A DNA stretch of 64,000 nucleotides from Bacteroidales bacterium UBA5197. GTDB taxonomy: Bacteria > Bacteroidota > Bacteroidia > Bacteroidales > Lentimicrobiaceae. Each line of letters begins with the position of its first letter. Within the stretch, counting starts at the first letter, position 1. The DNA is taken from assembly GCA_002412885.1 (NCBI GenBank), contig DHVX01000033.1, positions 122,019 to 186,018 of the forward strand, in the 5' to 3' direction. Below are positions 27,502 through 36,150 of the stretch, one piece after another. A program made the position numbers and the translations under genes. Below the pieces are notes generated by a model that saw nothing but the letters and a program-made list of their open reading frames with translations, made no database searches and was not told the origin of the DNA.

Positions 27502-28323
27502 ATGAGCAAAAATTACCCTGTTTTTATTACTGCATTGTTCCTTCTATTTGCTTTAAGCGTCATGGCTGGAGGCGAAAATCGTCCATCAGGAGCGCGCTCA
27601 GCAGCCATGGGAACTTCATCTGTAGCGCTGACTGATGTTTGGTCGGCTTTTAATAATCAGGCTGGTTTGGCCCGACTGACAGATGCAACCGCAGGGATAT
27701 ATTACGAGAACAAATTTCTGCTGAAAGAACTGGGATACAAAGCCGGGGCATTTGCACTTCCGTTGAATCAAGGGACTTTGGGATTAAGTTTCTCCCATTT
27801 CGGATACGATGCATATAATGAAAGTAAAATAGGACTTGCTTTTGCGAAAGCTTTTGGAAAATACATTGCCTTTGGTTTGCAACTCGATTACAATATGGCC
27901 CGATTAGCCGAAAGTTATGGCAATCGCAATTTTATAACATTTGAAGCAGGAGTGCTTGCCAACATTACCCCCGAATTAGCGATCGGAGCCCATATTTACA
28001 ATCCTGTAAGGGCAAAATTATCTGAATTTAACGATGAACGCGCTCCTGTAATCTTCAGATTGGGAGCTGCATACGAAATTTCAAAGAAGTTTTTGCTCAC
28101 AGCTGAAACAGAAAAAAATATTGACCATACCGCAAACATCAAGGCCGGAATTGAATACAAACTGATCCCTCAGCTACATTTGAGGGGTGGAGTTTCAACT
28201 AATCCATCATCCAATTCCTTTGGAGTGGGAATATTTGCCGGCGATTTTATCATAGATATCAGTGCCTCATATCATTACTTACTCGGGTTCTCGCCACAGG
28301 CTTCTTTAAATTATAAGTTCTGA
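27502..28323 (+). CDS. PorV/PorQ-like outer-membrane beta-barrel protein
   Basis: A 273-residue exported protein. The signal peptide is cleaved near residue 22 (VMA-GG). The start of the mature protein (RPSGARSAAMGTSSVALTD, then WSAFNNQAGLA) is typical of the PorV/PorQ/UPF0164 family of Bacteroidota outer-membrane barrels, in which a bound N-terminal segment precedes paired beta strands. The last residue is Phe, as in many barrel proteins. It is 5 bases upstream of a helix-hairpin-helix barrel gene, so the two form an operon and possibly a complex. Not PorV itself by any clear sign; role unknown. Confidence 0.75.
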   Translation: MSKNYPVFITALFLLFALSVMAGGENRPSGARSAAMGTSSVALTDVWSAFNNQAGLARLTDATAGIYYENKFLLKELGYKAGAFALPLNQGTLGLSFSHFGYDAYNESKIGLAFAKAFGKYIAFGLQLDYNMARLAESYGNRNFITFEAGVLANITPELAIGAHIYNPVRAKLSEFNDERAPVIFRLGAAYEISKKFLLTAETEKNIDHTANIKAGIEYKLIPQLHLRGGVSTNPSSNSFGVGIFAGDFIIDISASYHYLLGFSPQASLNYKF

Positions 28324-28328
28324 CACTG

Positions 28329-30440
28329 ATGATTATGAAGACATTACTCCGATTATTTTTCATTATTCCGGTTCTGCTTATTGCACTGGGATTGAGTGCG
28401 CAGGAACCTGTTAAACCTGAAAGTATTAATGCCGGTCAACTCGAAGAAAAAATAGAACAGCTTGGCGGACAGGCTGATGCCGATATTGATTTCTCGGAGA
28501 TGGTTGATGAAATGCTTCAGTATATTTCAAACCCTATAAACCTGAACAAAGCTTCGGAGCGGGAATTGAGGCAACTTCAGCTTAATGATCTTCAAATAAA
28601 CAATCTGACTTCTTATGTTCAGAAATATGGACAACTAACCAGTATTTACGAACTGGGGATGGTTGAAGGATTTGATTCCACTTTGGCCATCGCCATTTCT
28701 CCGTTTATAACTTTCGAACTTCAGCCCGAAGGAGCAAAAATCAATCTGAAGAATCTTTCCAGGTATGGCCGTCATCAGATTATTACCCGATACCAGCAGA
28801 TTTTGCAGGAACAGACCGGGTTTTCACCCATTTCAGATTCTGCTTTGGCCTTAAAGCCAAACTCCAGATATCTTGGTGGGCCGGAAAGGCTTTATGTTCG
28901 ATATGGTTATAGTTTCTACAACCGGATAAGGTTTGGAGTAACTATGGAGAAAGATCCGGGTGAAATATTTCTGCGGGGGCCTGATTCACTGAAAAAAGGG
29001 TTTGATTTTTATTCTGCTCATTTTTATTATACCGGCAACAAGTTTCTTAAGCACCTTGCTTTGGGTGATTATCACCTTGCATTCGGGCAGGGACTTACGA
29101 TGTACAGCAGTCTGGCATTCGGAAAATCGCCCGGCGCAATCACTAACCGCAGAATTGCACAGCCGGTAAAACCAAATACCGGAGTAAATGAAAACCTTTT
29201 TATGCGTGGCGCTGCGGCAACCATAACTCCTTTCAGGAATACCGATCTTACACTCTTTTATTCCGATAAGAAAGTTGACGCCAACATCACCGGAAGCGAT
29301 TCGTTGAATGCTGAATCGCTGTTTATCAGCTCATTGCAAGAAACCGGCTACCATAGGACTCCCCGGGAGCTTGAAGGCAAAAATGCCATTGAGCAAAAAG
29401 TTTATGGAGGTAACATTCAAACCAGAGTTAAAATGTTCAGGTTGGGTGCAACTGCATACCATACCAAGCTTGGGGCAGAATTAACGCGCAAGGATTATCT
29501 TTATAATCAGTTCGATTTCAGGGGCAAAGAGCTCACAAACTTTGGGATGGATTTCGCAGCAATACTGCGTTCGCTCACGTTTTTTGGCGAGGTGGCAGGT
29601 AGTGATAACGGCGGCAAAGCTATGCTTCTCGGAGCAACAGCAACTCCTGATCCACATGTAGCCATCTCAGCAGTTTACCGGAACTATGGTAAAGATTATC
29701 AGAGTTTTTTCAGCAATGCATTTGCTGAGGGCAGTCGCAATGCAAATGAAAAGGGTTTATATATAGGGATATTCACTCAATTGCACCGCAAGTGGAGTTT
29801 TTCTGCTTATGCCGATCATTTCAGGTTTTCATGGCTTCGTTTCAGGGTTGATTCCCCATCGCGTGGAAGTGAATATCTTTCTCAGCTGACCTGGAATCCC
29901 AACCGAAGAGCTGAGGTGCAATTCAGATACCGGTATCAGCAAAAGCAGCTTAACCCTTCAGGAGGGACAGGTTATACCGACTTCCCTGAGCCTGAAACCA
30001 GACAAAATGCACGTGTTCACCTTAGTTTTAAGCCAACCCAGGATATTACGTTGAAAAGCCGGATAGAAACAACATGGTGGTTTATGCCGGGATTTGAAAA
30101 CAGAACCGGTTTTCTGATTTATCAGGATATTATCTATAATGATCCGGAAAAACCCTGGCTGTTGAACGCAAGATATGCTCTGTTTGATACAGATAGCTAC
30201 AATGAACGCCTATATGCATATGAGAGCGATGTGCTTTATGCATTTTCCATCCCATCTTATTACTATAAAGGAAGCAGGTTCTACCTGATGGGAAAATATT
30301 CCTTTGGCCGCAGGCTTGATCTTTGGGTAAGGTATGCACTCACTCAATATGCGAATAAACAAAAGATAGGATCAGGTTTGGATGAGATAGACGGCAATCA
30401 AAAATCAGAGATCAAAGTTCAAATCCGGCTGAGGTTTTGA
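28329..30440 (+). CDS. exported helix-hairpin-helix protein with large C-terminal beta-barrel
   Basis: A 703-residue protein. The signal peptide ends near LSA-QE (residue 24); an ATG two codons in (28335) may be the true start. A ComEA-like helix-hairpin-helix region at about 68-125 (NPINLNKASERELRQLQL) is followed by about 560 residues of alternating strands with many Tyr/Phe/Arg, ending in RLRF. This looks like an outer-membrane barrel of about 20 or more strands. HhH domains usually bind DNA without sequence specificity, so surface or periplasmic DNA handling is possible. It is paired with the upstream PorV-like gene. No experimental role is known to me. Confidence 0.72.
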   Translation: MIMKTLLRLFFIIPVLLIALGLSAQEPVKPESINAGQLEEKIEQLGGQADADIDFSEMVDEMLQYISNPINLNKASERELRQLQLNDLQINNLTSYVQKYGQLTSIYELGMVEGFDSTLAIAISPFITFELQPEGAKINLKNLSRYGRHQIITRYQQILQEQTGFSPISDSALALKPNSRYLGGPERLYVRYGYSFYNRIRFGVTMEKDPGEIFLRGPDSLKKGFDFYSAHFYYTGNKFLKHLALGDYHLAFGQGLTMYSSLAFGKSPGAITNRRIAQPVKPNTGVNENLFMRGAAATITPFRNTDLTLFYSDKKVDANITGSDSLNAESLFISSLQETGYHRTPRELEGKNAIEQKVYGGNIQTRVKMFRLGATAYHTKLGAELTRKDYLYNQFDFRGKELTNFGMDFAAILRSLTFFGEVAGSDNGGKAMLLGATATPDPHVAISAVYRNYGKDYQSFFSNAFAEGSRNANEKGLYIGIFTQLHRKWSFSAYADHFRFSWLRFRVDSPSRGSEYLSQLTWNPNRRAEVQFRYRYQQKQLNPSGGTGYTDFPEPETRQNARVHLSFKPTQDITLKSRIETTWWFMPGFENRTGFLIYQDIIYNDPEKPWLLNARYALFDTDSYNERLYAYESDVLYAFSIPSYYYKGSRFYLMGKYSFGRRLDLWVRYALTQYANKQKIGSGLDEIDGNQKSEIKVQIRLRF

Positions 30441-30480
30441 ACAATTTCTTAACAATCGTACCTAACTGATGAAATCTGAC

Positions 30481-30510
30481 TTTGTAAACTCAGATTTTTG
30501 GTTATTTTTG
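30481..30510 (+). promoter_or_regulatory. promoter of the POT transporter gene
   Basis: TTTG, 18 bases, TATTTTTG. Spacing is one short of the usual 19-21; predicted leader about 46 bases. Confidence 0.62.
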
Positions 30511-30561
30511 CTTCGGGAAAATTGACAGAAAAATAAATATTAACCACTAACACTTAATTAA

Positions 30562-32055
30562 ATGTTCAAAAATCATCCAAAAGGGCTGCTTGCGGCTGCA
30601 ATAGCAAACATGGGAGAGCGATTTGGTTTCTACACCATGATGGCTATACTTGTGTTGTTTATGATGTCGAAATTTAATATTTCGGGTACGGAAGCAGGAA
30701 AATTTTACTCAATCTTTTACGGTGCCATCTATGTTTTGGCTGTAGCCGGTGGTTTTATTGCCGACAGGTTACGAAACTACAAAGGAACCATTATTGCCGG
30801 TCTTCTTATTATGGGTGCTGGTTATACCTTTCTGGCAATGCCTGCCCTTATTACTACCAAATACATTGCGCTTGCAGCATTATTGGTAATCGCCTTTGGT
30901 AATGGATTGTTCAAAGGTAATTTGCAGGCTTTGGTTGGTCAGATGTATGATAACGATCAGTACCGCAACAAACGTGATTCCGGATTCCAGATTTTTTACA
31001 TGTTCATTAACATAGGAGCGATGTTTGCTCCATTTATGGCAACATGGGTGAGAAACACCTTTGTAAAAATGCAGGGTTTCTCTTACAACGCTGATTTACC
31101 TGGTCTTTGCCATCAGTATCGCGACGGATTAATGACTGAGGATGTTGTTAACGGACGTTTCACCGAACTTGCTACTGCTGTATCAGATGGAATCATGCCA
31201 ACAAATCTTGATAGTTTTGCGGTGGCATACTTAGATGCATTCAATACAGGTTTTCATTATGCTTTTCTAACTGCTGTTGCTGCAATGGCTATATCTCTGG
31301 TTGTCTTTTTACTGACTAAGAACATTCTCCCGAATCCAGTCAAACGAGTTAAATCTGCTGTTTCCAAAGAAGAGATCATGCAGGATGCCAAAGAGATAAA
31401 ACAGCGCATTTTAGCCCTTTTTGCTGTTTTTGGTGTCGTTATATTTTTCTGGTTCTCATTCCATCAGAATGGATTAACGCTTACAATGTTTGCCAAAGAT
31501 TATACGCTGCTGGGCGGAATATTCCCATCGGTTGAAATATTCCAGGCTATCAATCCTTTCCTTGTTGTGTTTCTTACTCCTTTGATTATCCTGCTGTTTG
31601 GTTCAATGGCTAAGAGAGGTAAAGAGCCTTCAACACCCAAAAAGATTGCTATTGGTATGGGAATAGCCGGGTTTGCATTCGTTATTATGGCTGTTGGCTC
31701 TATTGGCTTACCTTTACATAGTGATGTAGTTGCGCAGGGTGGGCTACCAAATGAACTGCGCTTGACTCCTTGGTTGCTGTTTGCAGTTTATTTCACACTC
31801 ACAGTTGCCGAACTTTTTATTTCTCCACTTGGTCTTTCTTTTGTTTCTAAAGTAGCGCCCTCTCATTTACAGGGACTAATGCAGGGCTTCTGGTTAGCAG
31901 CTACTGCTATTGGAAACTTCTCTTTATTCCTTGGTGCTATGATGTACGAAAGCATTTCCATATCCATTACCTGGACTGCTTTTGTAGTCGTTTGTCTCTT
32001 GTCAATGGGTGCAATGTTTGCCATGGTTAAGTGGCTTGAAAGAGTTTCAAAATAA
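30562..32055 (+). CDS. POT/PTR2 family proton-coupled oligopeptide transporter
   Basis: A 497-residue MFS transporter of the POT family with about 12-14 membrane helices. The first helix carries ANMGERFGFYTM, the family's ExxER element, but here the first acidic residue is Asn16 (N16-M-G-E19-R20). GNGLFKGNLQALVG (helix 4) and GFQIFYMFINIGA (helix 5) match the PTR2 signatures. It should import di- and tripeptides with protons. The Asn may change coupling, though I believe it is shared by Bacteroidota homologues. Own promoter and terminator. Confidence 0.88.
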   Translation: MFKNHPKGLLAAAIANMGERFGFYTMMAILVLFMMSKFNISGTEAGKFYSIFYGAIYVLAVAGGFIADRLRNYKGTIIAGLLIMGAGYTFLAMPALITTKYIALAALLVIAFGNGLFKGNLQALVGQMYDNDQYRNKRDSGFQIFYMFINIGAMFAPFMATWVRNTFVKMQGFSYNADLPGLCHQYRDGLMTEDVVNGRFTELATAVSDGIMPTNLDSFAVAYLDAFNTGFHYAFLTAVAAMAISLVVFLLTKNILPNPVKRVKSAVSKEEIMQDAKEIKQRILALFAVFGVVIFFWFSFHQNGLTLTMFAKDYTLLGGIFPSVEIFQAINPFLVVFLTPLIILLFGSMAKRGKEPSTPKKIAIGMGIAGFAFVIMAVGSIGLPLHSDVVAQGGLPNELRLTPWLLFAVYFTLTVAELFISPLGLSFVSKVAPSHLQGLMQGFWLAATAIGNFSLFLGAMMYESISISITWTAFVVVCLLSMGAMFAMVKWLERVSK

Positions 32056-32072
32056 AACCATTTCTTTTCTAT

Positions 32073-32110
32073 AAAATAAAAGCTGCTTCAGGGCAGCTTT
32101 TATTTTTTAA
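32073..32110 (+). terminator. intrinsic terminator of the POT gene
   Basis: Perfect 14-bp inverted repeat around a 6-base loop (core AAAGCTGC/GCAGCTTT) with a T-rich tail, 17 bases after the stop. Confidence 0.88.
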
Positions 32111-32148
32111 TTTTACTTCAAAGCACTTCCATTTCTAATAAAGCAAAA

Positions 32149-33087
32149 ATGCAATTTACCGGCAACAAACGCTACAACAGCTACAACGAATACTTCAAAC
32201 GCACTTTCGGCAGCAGGGTGCAGAAAGTGTCTATTGATGCCGGATTTACTTGTCCAAACCGCGATGGTAAGGCCGGCTTAGGTGGTTGTACTTATTGTAA
32301 CAATGATGCATTTAATCCTTCATATTGTCAGCCGTCGAAGTCCATAACGCAGCAGATCAACGAAGGCATTGAATTTCACAAAGTGAGGTACAGAAGGGCT
32401 ATGAAGTATCTGGCATATTTCCAGACGTATTCAAATACTTATGCCCCACTCAATCACTTAAAGGAGATTTACAATGAAGCATTGCAACATCCCGATATTA
32501 TAGGACTGGTTATTGGCACCCGCACCGATTGCATGGACGATGAAAAATTGCAGTATTTTGCTTCTCTCTCCAAAGAGTGTTACGTTATAATTGAATATGG
32601 CCTGGAATCGACCAGTAATATGACATTGGCAGCGATCAACCGCGGGCACACCTTTGAGCAGGCGGAGGCTATGATTCGTAAAACTGCCTCCTACGGAATA
32701 AAAACAGGGATTCACCTTATTTTCGGGCTTCCCGGTGAAAGCCGCGAAGAAATGTTGAGCAGGGCAGAGGTTGTATCCGAACTGCCTTTGAATACCATTA
32801 AATTTCATCAGTTGCAGATTGTAAAGGATACTAAAATGGCTCTGCAGTTTGTGGAAAATCCGGATTTCTTTACACTGTTTTCGCTTGATGAATATGTGGA
32901 ATTTATTGTTGCGTTTATTGAACGGCTGAATCCCGATTTTGTAATTGAACGCTTTACCGGTGAAGTTCCTCCTCGCTTTTTGATGAGCCAACCCTGGGGA
33001 AGCCTGAGGGCCGATCAGGTTGCTGTTATGATTGAGGCTGAACTGGAAAAACGGGATACGTGGCAGGGGAGGTTGTTCAAGAAGTGA
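32149..33087 (+). CDS. TIGR01212 family radical SAM protein (YhcC-like)
   Basis: A 312-residue radical SAM protein. The [4Fe-4S] ligands are Cys35, Cys47 and Cys50, in the CX11CXXC arrangement of the YhcC/TIGR01212 family rather than the common CX3CX2C. RYNSYNEYFKRTFG at the N-terminus and HLIFGLPGESREEM at about 182 are also diagnostic. Relatives are cytoplasmic; the reaction is not established, though a link to tRNA or redox-related modification has been suggested by annotation. Single-gene unit. Confidence 0.9.
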   Translation: MQFTGNKRYNSYNEYFKRTFGSRVQKVSIDAGFTCPNRDGKAGLGGCTYCNNDAFNPSYCQPSKSITQQINEGIEFHKVRYRRAMKYLAYFQTYSNTYAPLNHLKEIYNEALQHPDIIGLVIGTRTDCMDDEKLQYFASLSKECYVIIEYGLESTSNMTLAAINRGHTFEQAEAMIRKTASYGIKTGIHLIFGLPGESREEMLSRAEVVSELPLNTIKFHQLQIVKDTKMALQFVENPDFFTLFSLDEYVEFIVAFIERLNPDFVIERFTGEVPPRFLMSQPWGSLRADQVAVMIEAELEKRDTWQGRLFKK

Positions 33088-33202
33088 AGTGGGTTATCCT
33101 GAAATGTTCTGGTATAGTTTTAAAAGATCGAAAAAAACTGAATCTGAAATTTATATCCACAGCAACAACTAAATTGTTGATTGAATGAGGAGTTCGGGTT
33201 AC

Positions 33203-33394
33203 TTACCCTTCACCCCGTTGCTGCTCCTGTTCGGGTGTTTTATTTACTTTTAGCCGCTTCGCATCCTTCACCGCCTTACTGATAATCCATTCCAACTGCC
33301 CGTTGGTACTGCGAAATTCATCGGCAGCCCATTTTTCAACGGCTTCGAGCAATTCTGCATCAATACGTAAGGCAAATGGTTTTTTTTGAGCCAT
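33203..33394 (-). CDS. Arc-type ribbon-helix-helix DNA-binding protein
   Basis: A 63-residue protein starting MAQKKPFALRIDAELLEAVE, a beta strand followed by helix, then EKWAADEFRSTNGQLEWIIS as the second helix, matching Arc/MetJ ribbon-helix-helix proteins. It likely binds DNA as a dimer. The frame is open to 33508, overlapping the upstream gene, but the ATG at 33394 gives the compact family-like protein. It is last in an operon behind an SPFH protein, where it may regulate the operon itself. Confidence 0.78.
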   Translation of the reverse strand: MAQKKPFALRIDAELLEAVEKWAADEFRSTNGQLEWIISKAVKDAKRLKVNKTPEQEQQRGEG

Positions 33395-33453
33395 TGTTTT
33401 TTGTTTTTGTAATCGGCATTTTGCAGCATTTTTCCTGACTGCTTTGTTTAGAT

Positions 33454-33957
33454 CTACGAGCCGGCCATTGCTCCGTGTGAAGCCTGCCTCGATATAAATT
33501 CCTTGCAAAGATATACAGCAAGGATTGCCAGCAACTGGTGTTGCTCCCGACGTTTCATACTGTCGCTTACTTCAACATTGAAGCTGTAACTGAACTTCCT
33601 CCAATTGAATTCCGGTTTCACTTCAATCATTTTCCGGAGATCTTTATCAAGCAAAAGATATTTGCTTTTTAAAAAACCTTGATGTTTAAATGTGTATTCC
33701 TGATTATTGGTGTCGAAAAATGTCTTAACCAGTGAATTGCCATTCCATTTCCGGTGAAAGGAGAGAACGGTTTTCTCTCCTTTTTTTACACTGTAGGCTG
33801 TTCTCCAGATATTCGCCGGTTCAATTGAAAACACTTGTTTCTCCGCATCAGTAATGTCGGCTTTGGATGAAAATCTGCTTCGGAAAGTCAGACGGCCTGT
33901 TTCATCAACGCCATCATAAAGTACAATGGTTCTGGCATCTTCACGAATTGCTTTCAT
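33454..33957 (-). CDS. conserved hypothetical protein, possible LURP-one/Tubby-like fold
   Basis: A 167-residue protein with no signal peptide. The pattern of short strands, with TFKHQGFLKSKYLLLDKD followed by a KPEFNWRKFSYSF stretch, is reminiscent of LURP-one/Tubby-like beta barrels, but that is a weak impression. A C-terminal amphipathic helix (QHQLLAILAVYLCKEFIS) could touch the membrane or a partner. It lies 31 bases after the SPFH gene and 59 bases before the Arc-type gene, all on one strand. Function unknown. Confidence 0.6.
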   Translation of the reverse strand: MKAIREDARTIVLYDGVDETGRLTFRSRFSSKADITDAEKQVFSIEPANIWRTAYSVKKGEKTVLSFHRKWNGNSLVKTFFDTNNQEYTFKHQGFLKSKYLLLDKDLRKMIEVKPEFNWRKFSYSFNVEVSDSMKRREQHQLLAILAVYLCKEFISRQASHGAMAGS

Positions 33958-33988
33958 ATTAAGGCGCTTACTGATTTATCTGACATTT

Positions 33989-34867
33989 CTATTGATGTAA
34001 TGTACCGGTATTTATCACCGGACTTGCATCTTTGTCGGAACAAAGAACGACCATCAGGTTACTTACCATGGCAGCTTTTTTGTCTTCATCAAGATCAACA
34101 AGTTTTTTAACTGAAAGTTGCTCCAATGCCATTTCAACCATGCTCACAGCGCCTTCCACTATTTTTTTGCGTGCTGCTATAATTGCTGTTGCCTGTTGTC
34201 TGCGCAGCATGGCTCCTGCAATTTCCGATGAATAAGCAAGATAGCTGATGCGTGCTTCAATTACTTCAATCCCTGCTCTTTCCAGGCGTTCTGAGAGTTC
34301 CGCTTCGAGCTGATGGTTTACCTCTTCACCTCCGGCCCTCAATGATATTTCAGACTCGGCATCATCAAAATTATCATATGGATAATGACCGGCTAATTTA
34401 CGAATGGCTGCTTCACTCTGAATTTCCACATAATGGATGTAATCGTCAACTTCAAATGCTGCTTTAAAAGTATCCAGGGCTTTCCACACCAGCACAATGC
34501 CAATCATAATCGGATTGCCAATCTTGTCGTTGACCTTGATGGGCTCGCTGTTCAGGTTTCGGGCTCTCAGTGAAATTTTCTTTCTGACATAAAACGGATT
34601 TACCCAAAAGAATCCGTTTTGCATCACGGTTCCGGTGTAGTCGCCAAATAAAACCAATACGCTCGATTCGTTGGGGTTGATTACCAGGAAACCCGGCATA
34701 AGAACAAAAGAGGCAGCAAGTGCAGTTGATGATACAATCATCAGCCATACAATGTGATTGTAGTTTACAACACTGTAAACAAAGAATGCAATCAAAGCCA
34801 GTACAACTACCAGCATTGCATAACCCGACATAGGGCGGGTGAATTTTTCATTTTTAGTTGTTTCCAT
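33989..34867 (-). CDS. SPFH/Band 7 domain membrane protein
   Basis: A 292-residue SPFH protein. Two hydrophobic segments (about 14-34 and 38-60) precede the SPFH core, with SSVLVLFGDYTGTV, GFFWVNPFYVRKKI and a helical region GEEVNHQLEAELSERLERAG ending near RRQQATAII. SPFH proteins form membrane-associated oligomeric cages or scaffolds that organise lipid domains and protease access. The ATG at 34867 is used because a promoter box (34889-34896) covers the alternative at 34891. It heads an operon with a hypothetical protein and an Arc-type regulator. Confidence 0.88.
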   Translation of the reverse strand: METTKNEKFTRPMSGYAMLVVVLALIAFFVYSVVNYNHIVWLMIVSSTALAASFVLMPGFLVINPNESSVLVLFGDYTGTVMQNGFFWVNPFYVRKKISLRARNLNSEPIKVNDKIGNPIMIGIVLVWKALDTFKAAFEVDDYIHYVEIQSEAAIRKLAGHYPYDNFDDAESEISLRAGGEEVNHQLEAELSERLERAGIEVIEARISYLAYSSEIAGAMLRRQQATAIIAARKKIVEGAVSMVEMALEQLSVKKLVDLDEDKKAAMVSNLMVVLCSDKDASPVINTGTLHQ

Positions 34868-34888
34868 AATGATATCAGATTGATATTG

Positions 34889-34920
34889 CAAATATACTAT
34901 AATAAAGTTACCTTTGTCAA
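34889..34920 (-). promoter_or_regulatory. promoter of the SPFH operon
   Basis: Minus strand TTG, 21 bases, TATATTTG, giving a leader of about 17 bases before the ATG at 34867. Confidence 0.62.
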
Positions 34921-34957
34921 GTTTTTTAAAAGATTTTTTTTAAATCATCACAATGGC

Positions 34958-34965
34958 TAATTTTG
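34958..34965 (+). promoter_or_regulatory. putative promoter -7 box of the YjjG-type gene
   Basis: TAATTTTG matches TAnnTTTG and overlaps the first possible start (TTG at 34963), favouring the GTG at 34987. Confidence 0.45.
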
Positions 34966-34986
34966 GCAATTAATACGCGTTATATC

Positions 34987-35688
34987 GTGGCAAACAAGAA
35001 GTACGCACACATTTTCTTTGATCTTGACAATACGTTGTGGGATTTTGAAGCAAATTCCATCGAAACTTTCAGGGATCTGTTTATCAAATACGATCTTGAG
35101 AACAGAGGAATTGTTTCATTTGATAAGTTCATACAGGTTTATCATAAGCATAATTCATTGCTGTGGGAGTTTTACCGACAGGGTAAGATCGTTAAGGAAG
35201 TGCTGAACATAAGGCGGTTTTCAATGGCACTTGATGAATTTGGAATCGGGGATCATTTGCTGAGCAGCAATATGGCTGGCGATTATGTTGAACAGAGTCC
35301 CACCAAAACTCAGTTATTCCCTGATGCATTTGCAATTCTTGATTATTTGAGCAGCAAATACCGCTTGCACATTATAACCAATGGCTTTGAGGAAGTACAG
35401 TTCAGGAAATTATCATATTCTGGTCTCAGAAAATATTTTTCGGGAATTATAACCTCGGAAGAAGCAGGCACGAAGAAACCTGATCCAGCGATTTTTAATT
35501 ATGCACTTTCATTCTGCAAAGCAGATGTAAATGAAAGTGTGATGATAGGCGATGATGAAGAGATTGACGTGCTGGGAGCCTTTAATGTGGGAATGGATTC
35601 TATACTGGTTGATTATGCAGGAAAAAATAACCAAAGCAAGGCAACGCATCGGATTAATTCTTTGCAGGAATTGTACGATATACTTTAA
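34987..35688 (+). CDS. yjjG: YjjG-type HAD phosphatase (non-canonical pyrimidine nucleotidase)
   Basis: A 233-residue HAD hydrolase. Motif I FFDLDNTLWDF contains the nucleophile Asp and acid/base Asp, motif II is IITNGF, motif III Lys is in EEAGTKKPDP, and motif IV is MIGDDEEID. The family name and length match YjjG, which dephosphorylates abnormal pyrimidine nucleotides. A GTG start (MANKKYAHIF) is chosen since an upstream TTG lies inside the promoter box. It is divergent from the SPFH operon. Confidence 0.86.
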   Translation: MANKKYAHIFFDLDNTLWDFEANSIETFRDLFIKYDLENRGIVSFDKFIQVYHKHNSLLWEFYRQGKIVKEVLNIRRFSMALDEFGIGDHLLSSNMAGDYVEQSPTKTQLFPDAFAILDYLSSKYRLHIITNGFEEVQFRKLSYSGLRKYFSGIITSEEAGTKKPDPAIFNYALSFCKADVNESVMIGDDEEIDVLGAFNVGMDSILVDYAGKNNQSKATHRINSLQELYDIL

Positions 35689-35710
35689 ACGCAGGTAGCA
35701 TCAGGTTTGA

Positions 35711-35739
35711 TAAAAAAAAAGCCTCCGGAAAGGAGGCTT
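35711..35739. terminator. bidirectional terminator between the yjjG and Cys-rich protein genes
   Basis: AAGCCTCC/GGAGGCTT stem of 8 bp with a 5-base loop. On the minus strand it runs into nine T; on the plus strand a T run follows after AAATC. Confidence 0.82.
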
Positions 35740-35758
35740 AAATCTTTTTTTGCAAATG

Positions 35759-36022
35759 TTACTTGCTTTCTGGAGCAGGAACTGGTTTTGCAGCTTTGGC
35801 TTTGTCACCACTGCAGCATGCTTTGGCTTTTTCAGTTGAGCAAGGAGTAGCGCAGGATTTCTTGGCATCGGCAGCTTTTTCGCTGGTTGCACATTTTGCG
35901 TCTTTTTTCTCAGTTGCACACTTTTCTGTGGTTTTGGTTGTTGGGGCGTTCTGCGCAACTACGGTTGTAGAAACTGCAAAAGCAAAAGCGAGAGCTGAAA
36001 TGGCGATAGCAATTTTTTTCAT
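35759..36022 (-). CDS. small exported Cys/Lys/Ala-rich protein
   Basis: An 87-residue protein with a signal peptide (cleavage after VVA, residue 23). The mature part is about 64 residues of low complexity, rich in Ala, Lys, Thr and Cys, with six cysteines in repeated KCAT/SCAT settings and one CC pair. No domain is recognised. It might bind metal, be a disulfide-linked periplasmic peptide, or be a poorly structured envelope protein. It has a strong promoter and terminator of its own, so it is a real gene. Confidence 0.75.
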   Translation of the reverse strand: MKKIAIAISALAFAFAVSTTVVAQNAPTTKTTEKCATEKKDAKCATSEKAADAKKSCATPCSTEKAKACCSGDKAKAAKPVPAPESK

Positions 36023-36046
36023 GTGGTTTAGTATTTAATTTGTTGG

Positions 36047-36076
36047 CAAATATAGAACCTTATATTCAGGTGTCAA
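36047..36076 (-). promoter_or_regulatory. promoter of the Cys-rich exported protein gene
   Basis: Minus strand TTG(AC), 19 bases in total after TTG, TATATTTG. Leader of about 20 bases. Confidence 0.65.
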
Positions 36077-36150
36077 TATGTATTAATGTTAATGATATGT
36101 TAAAGTCACTTCAAAACTTGACAATATTTAATAAAAACAGCCTTTTTAAG

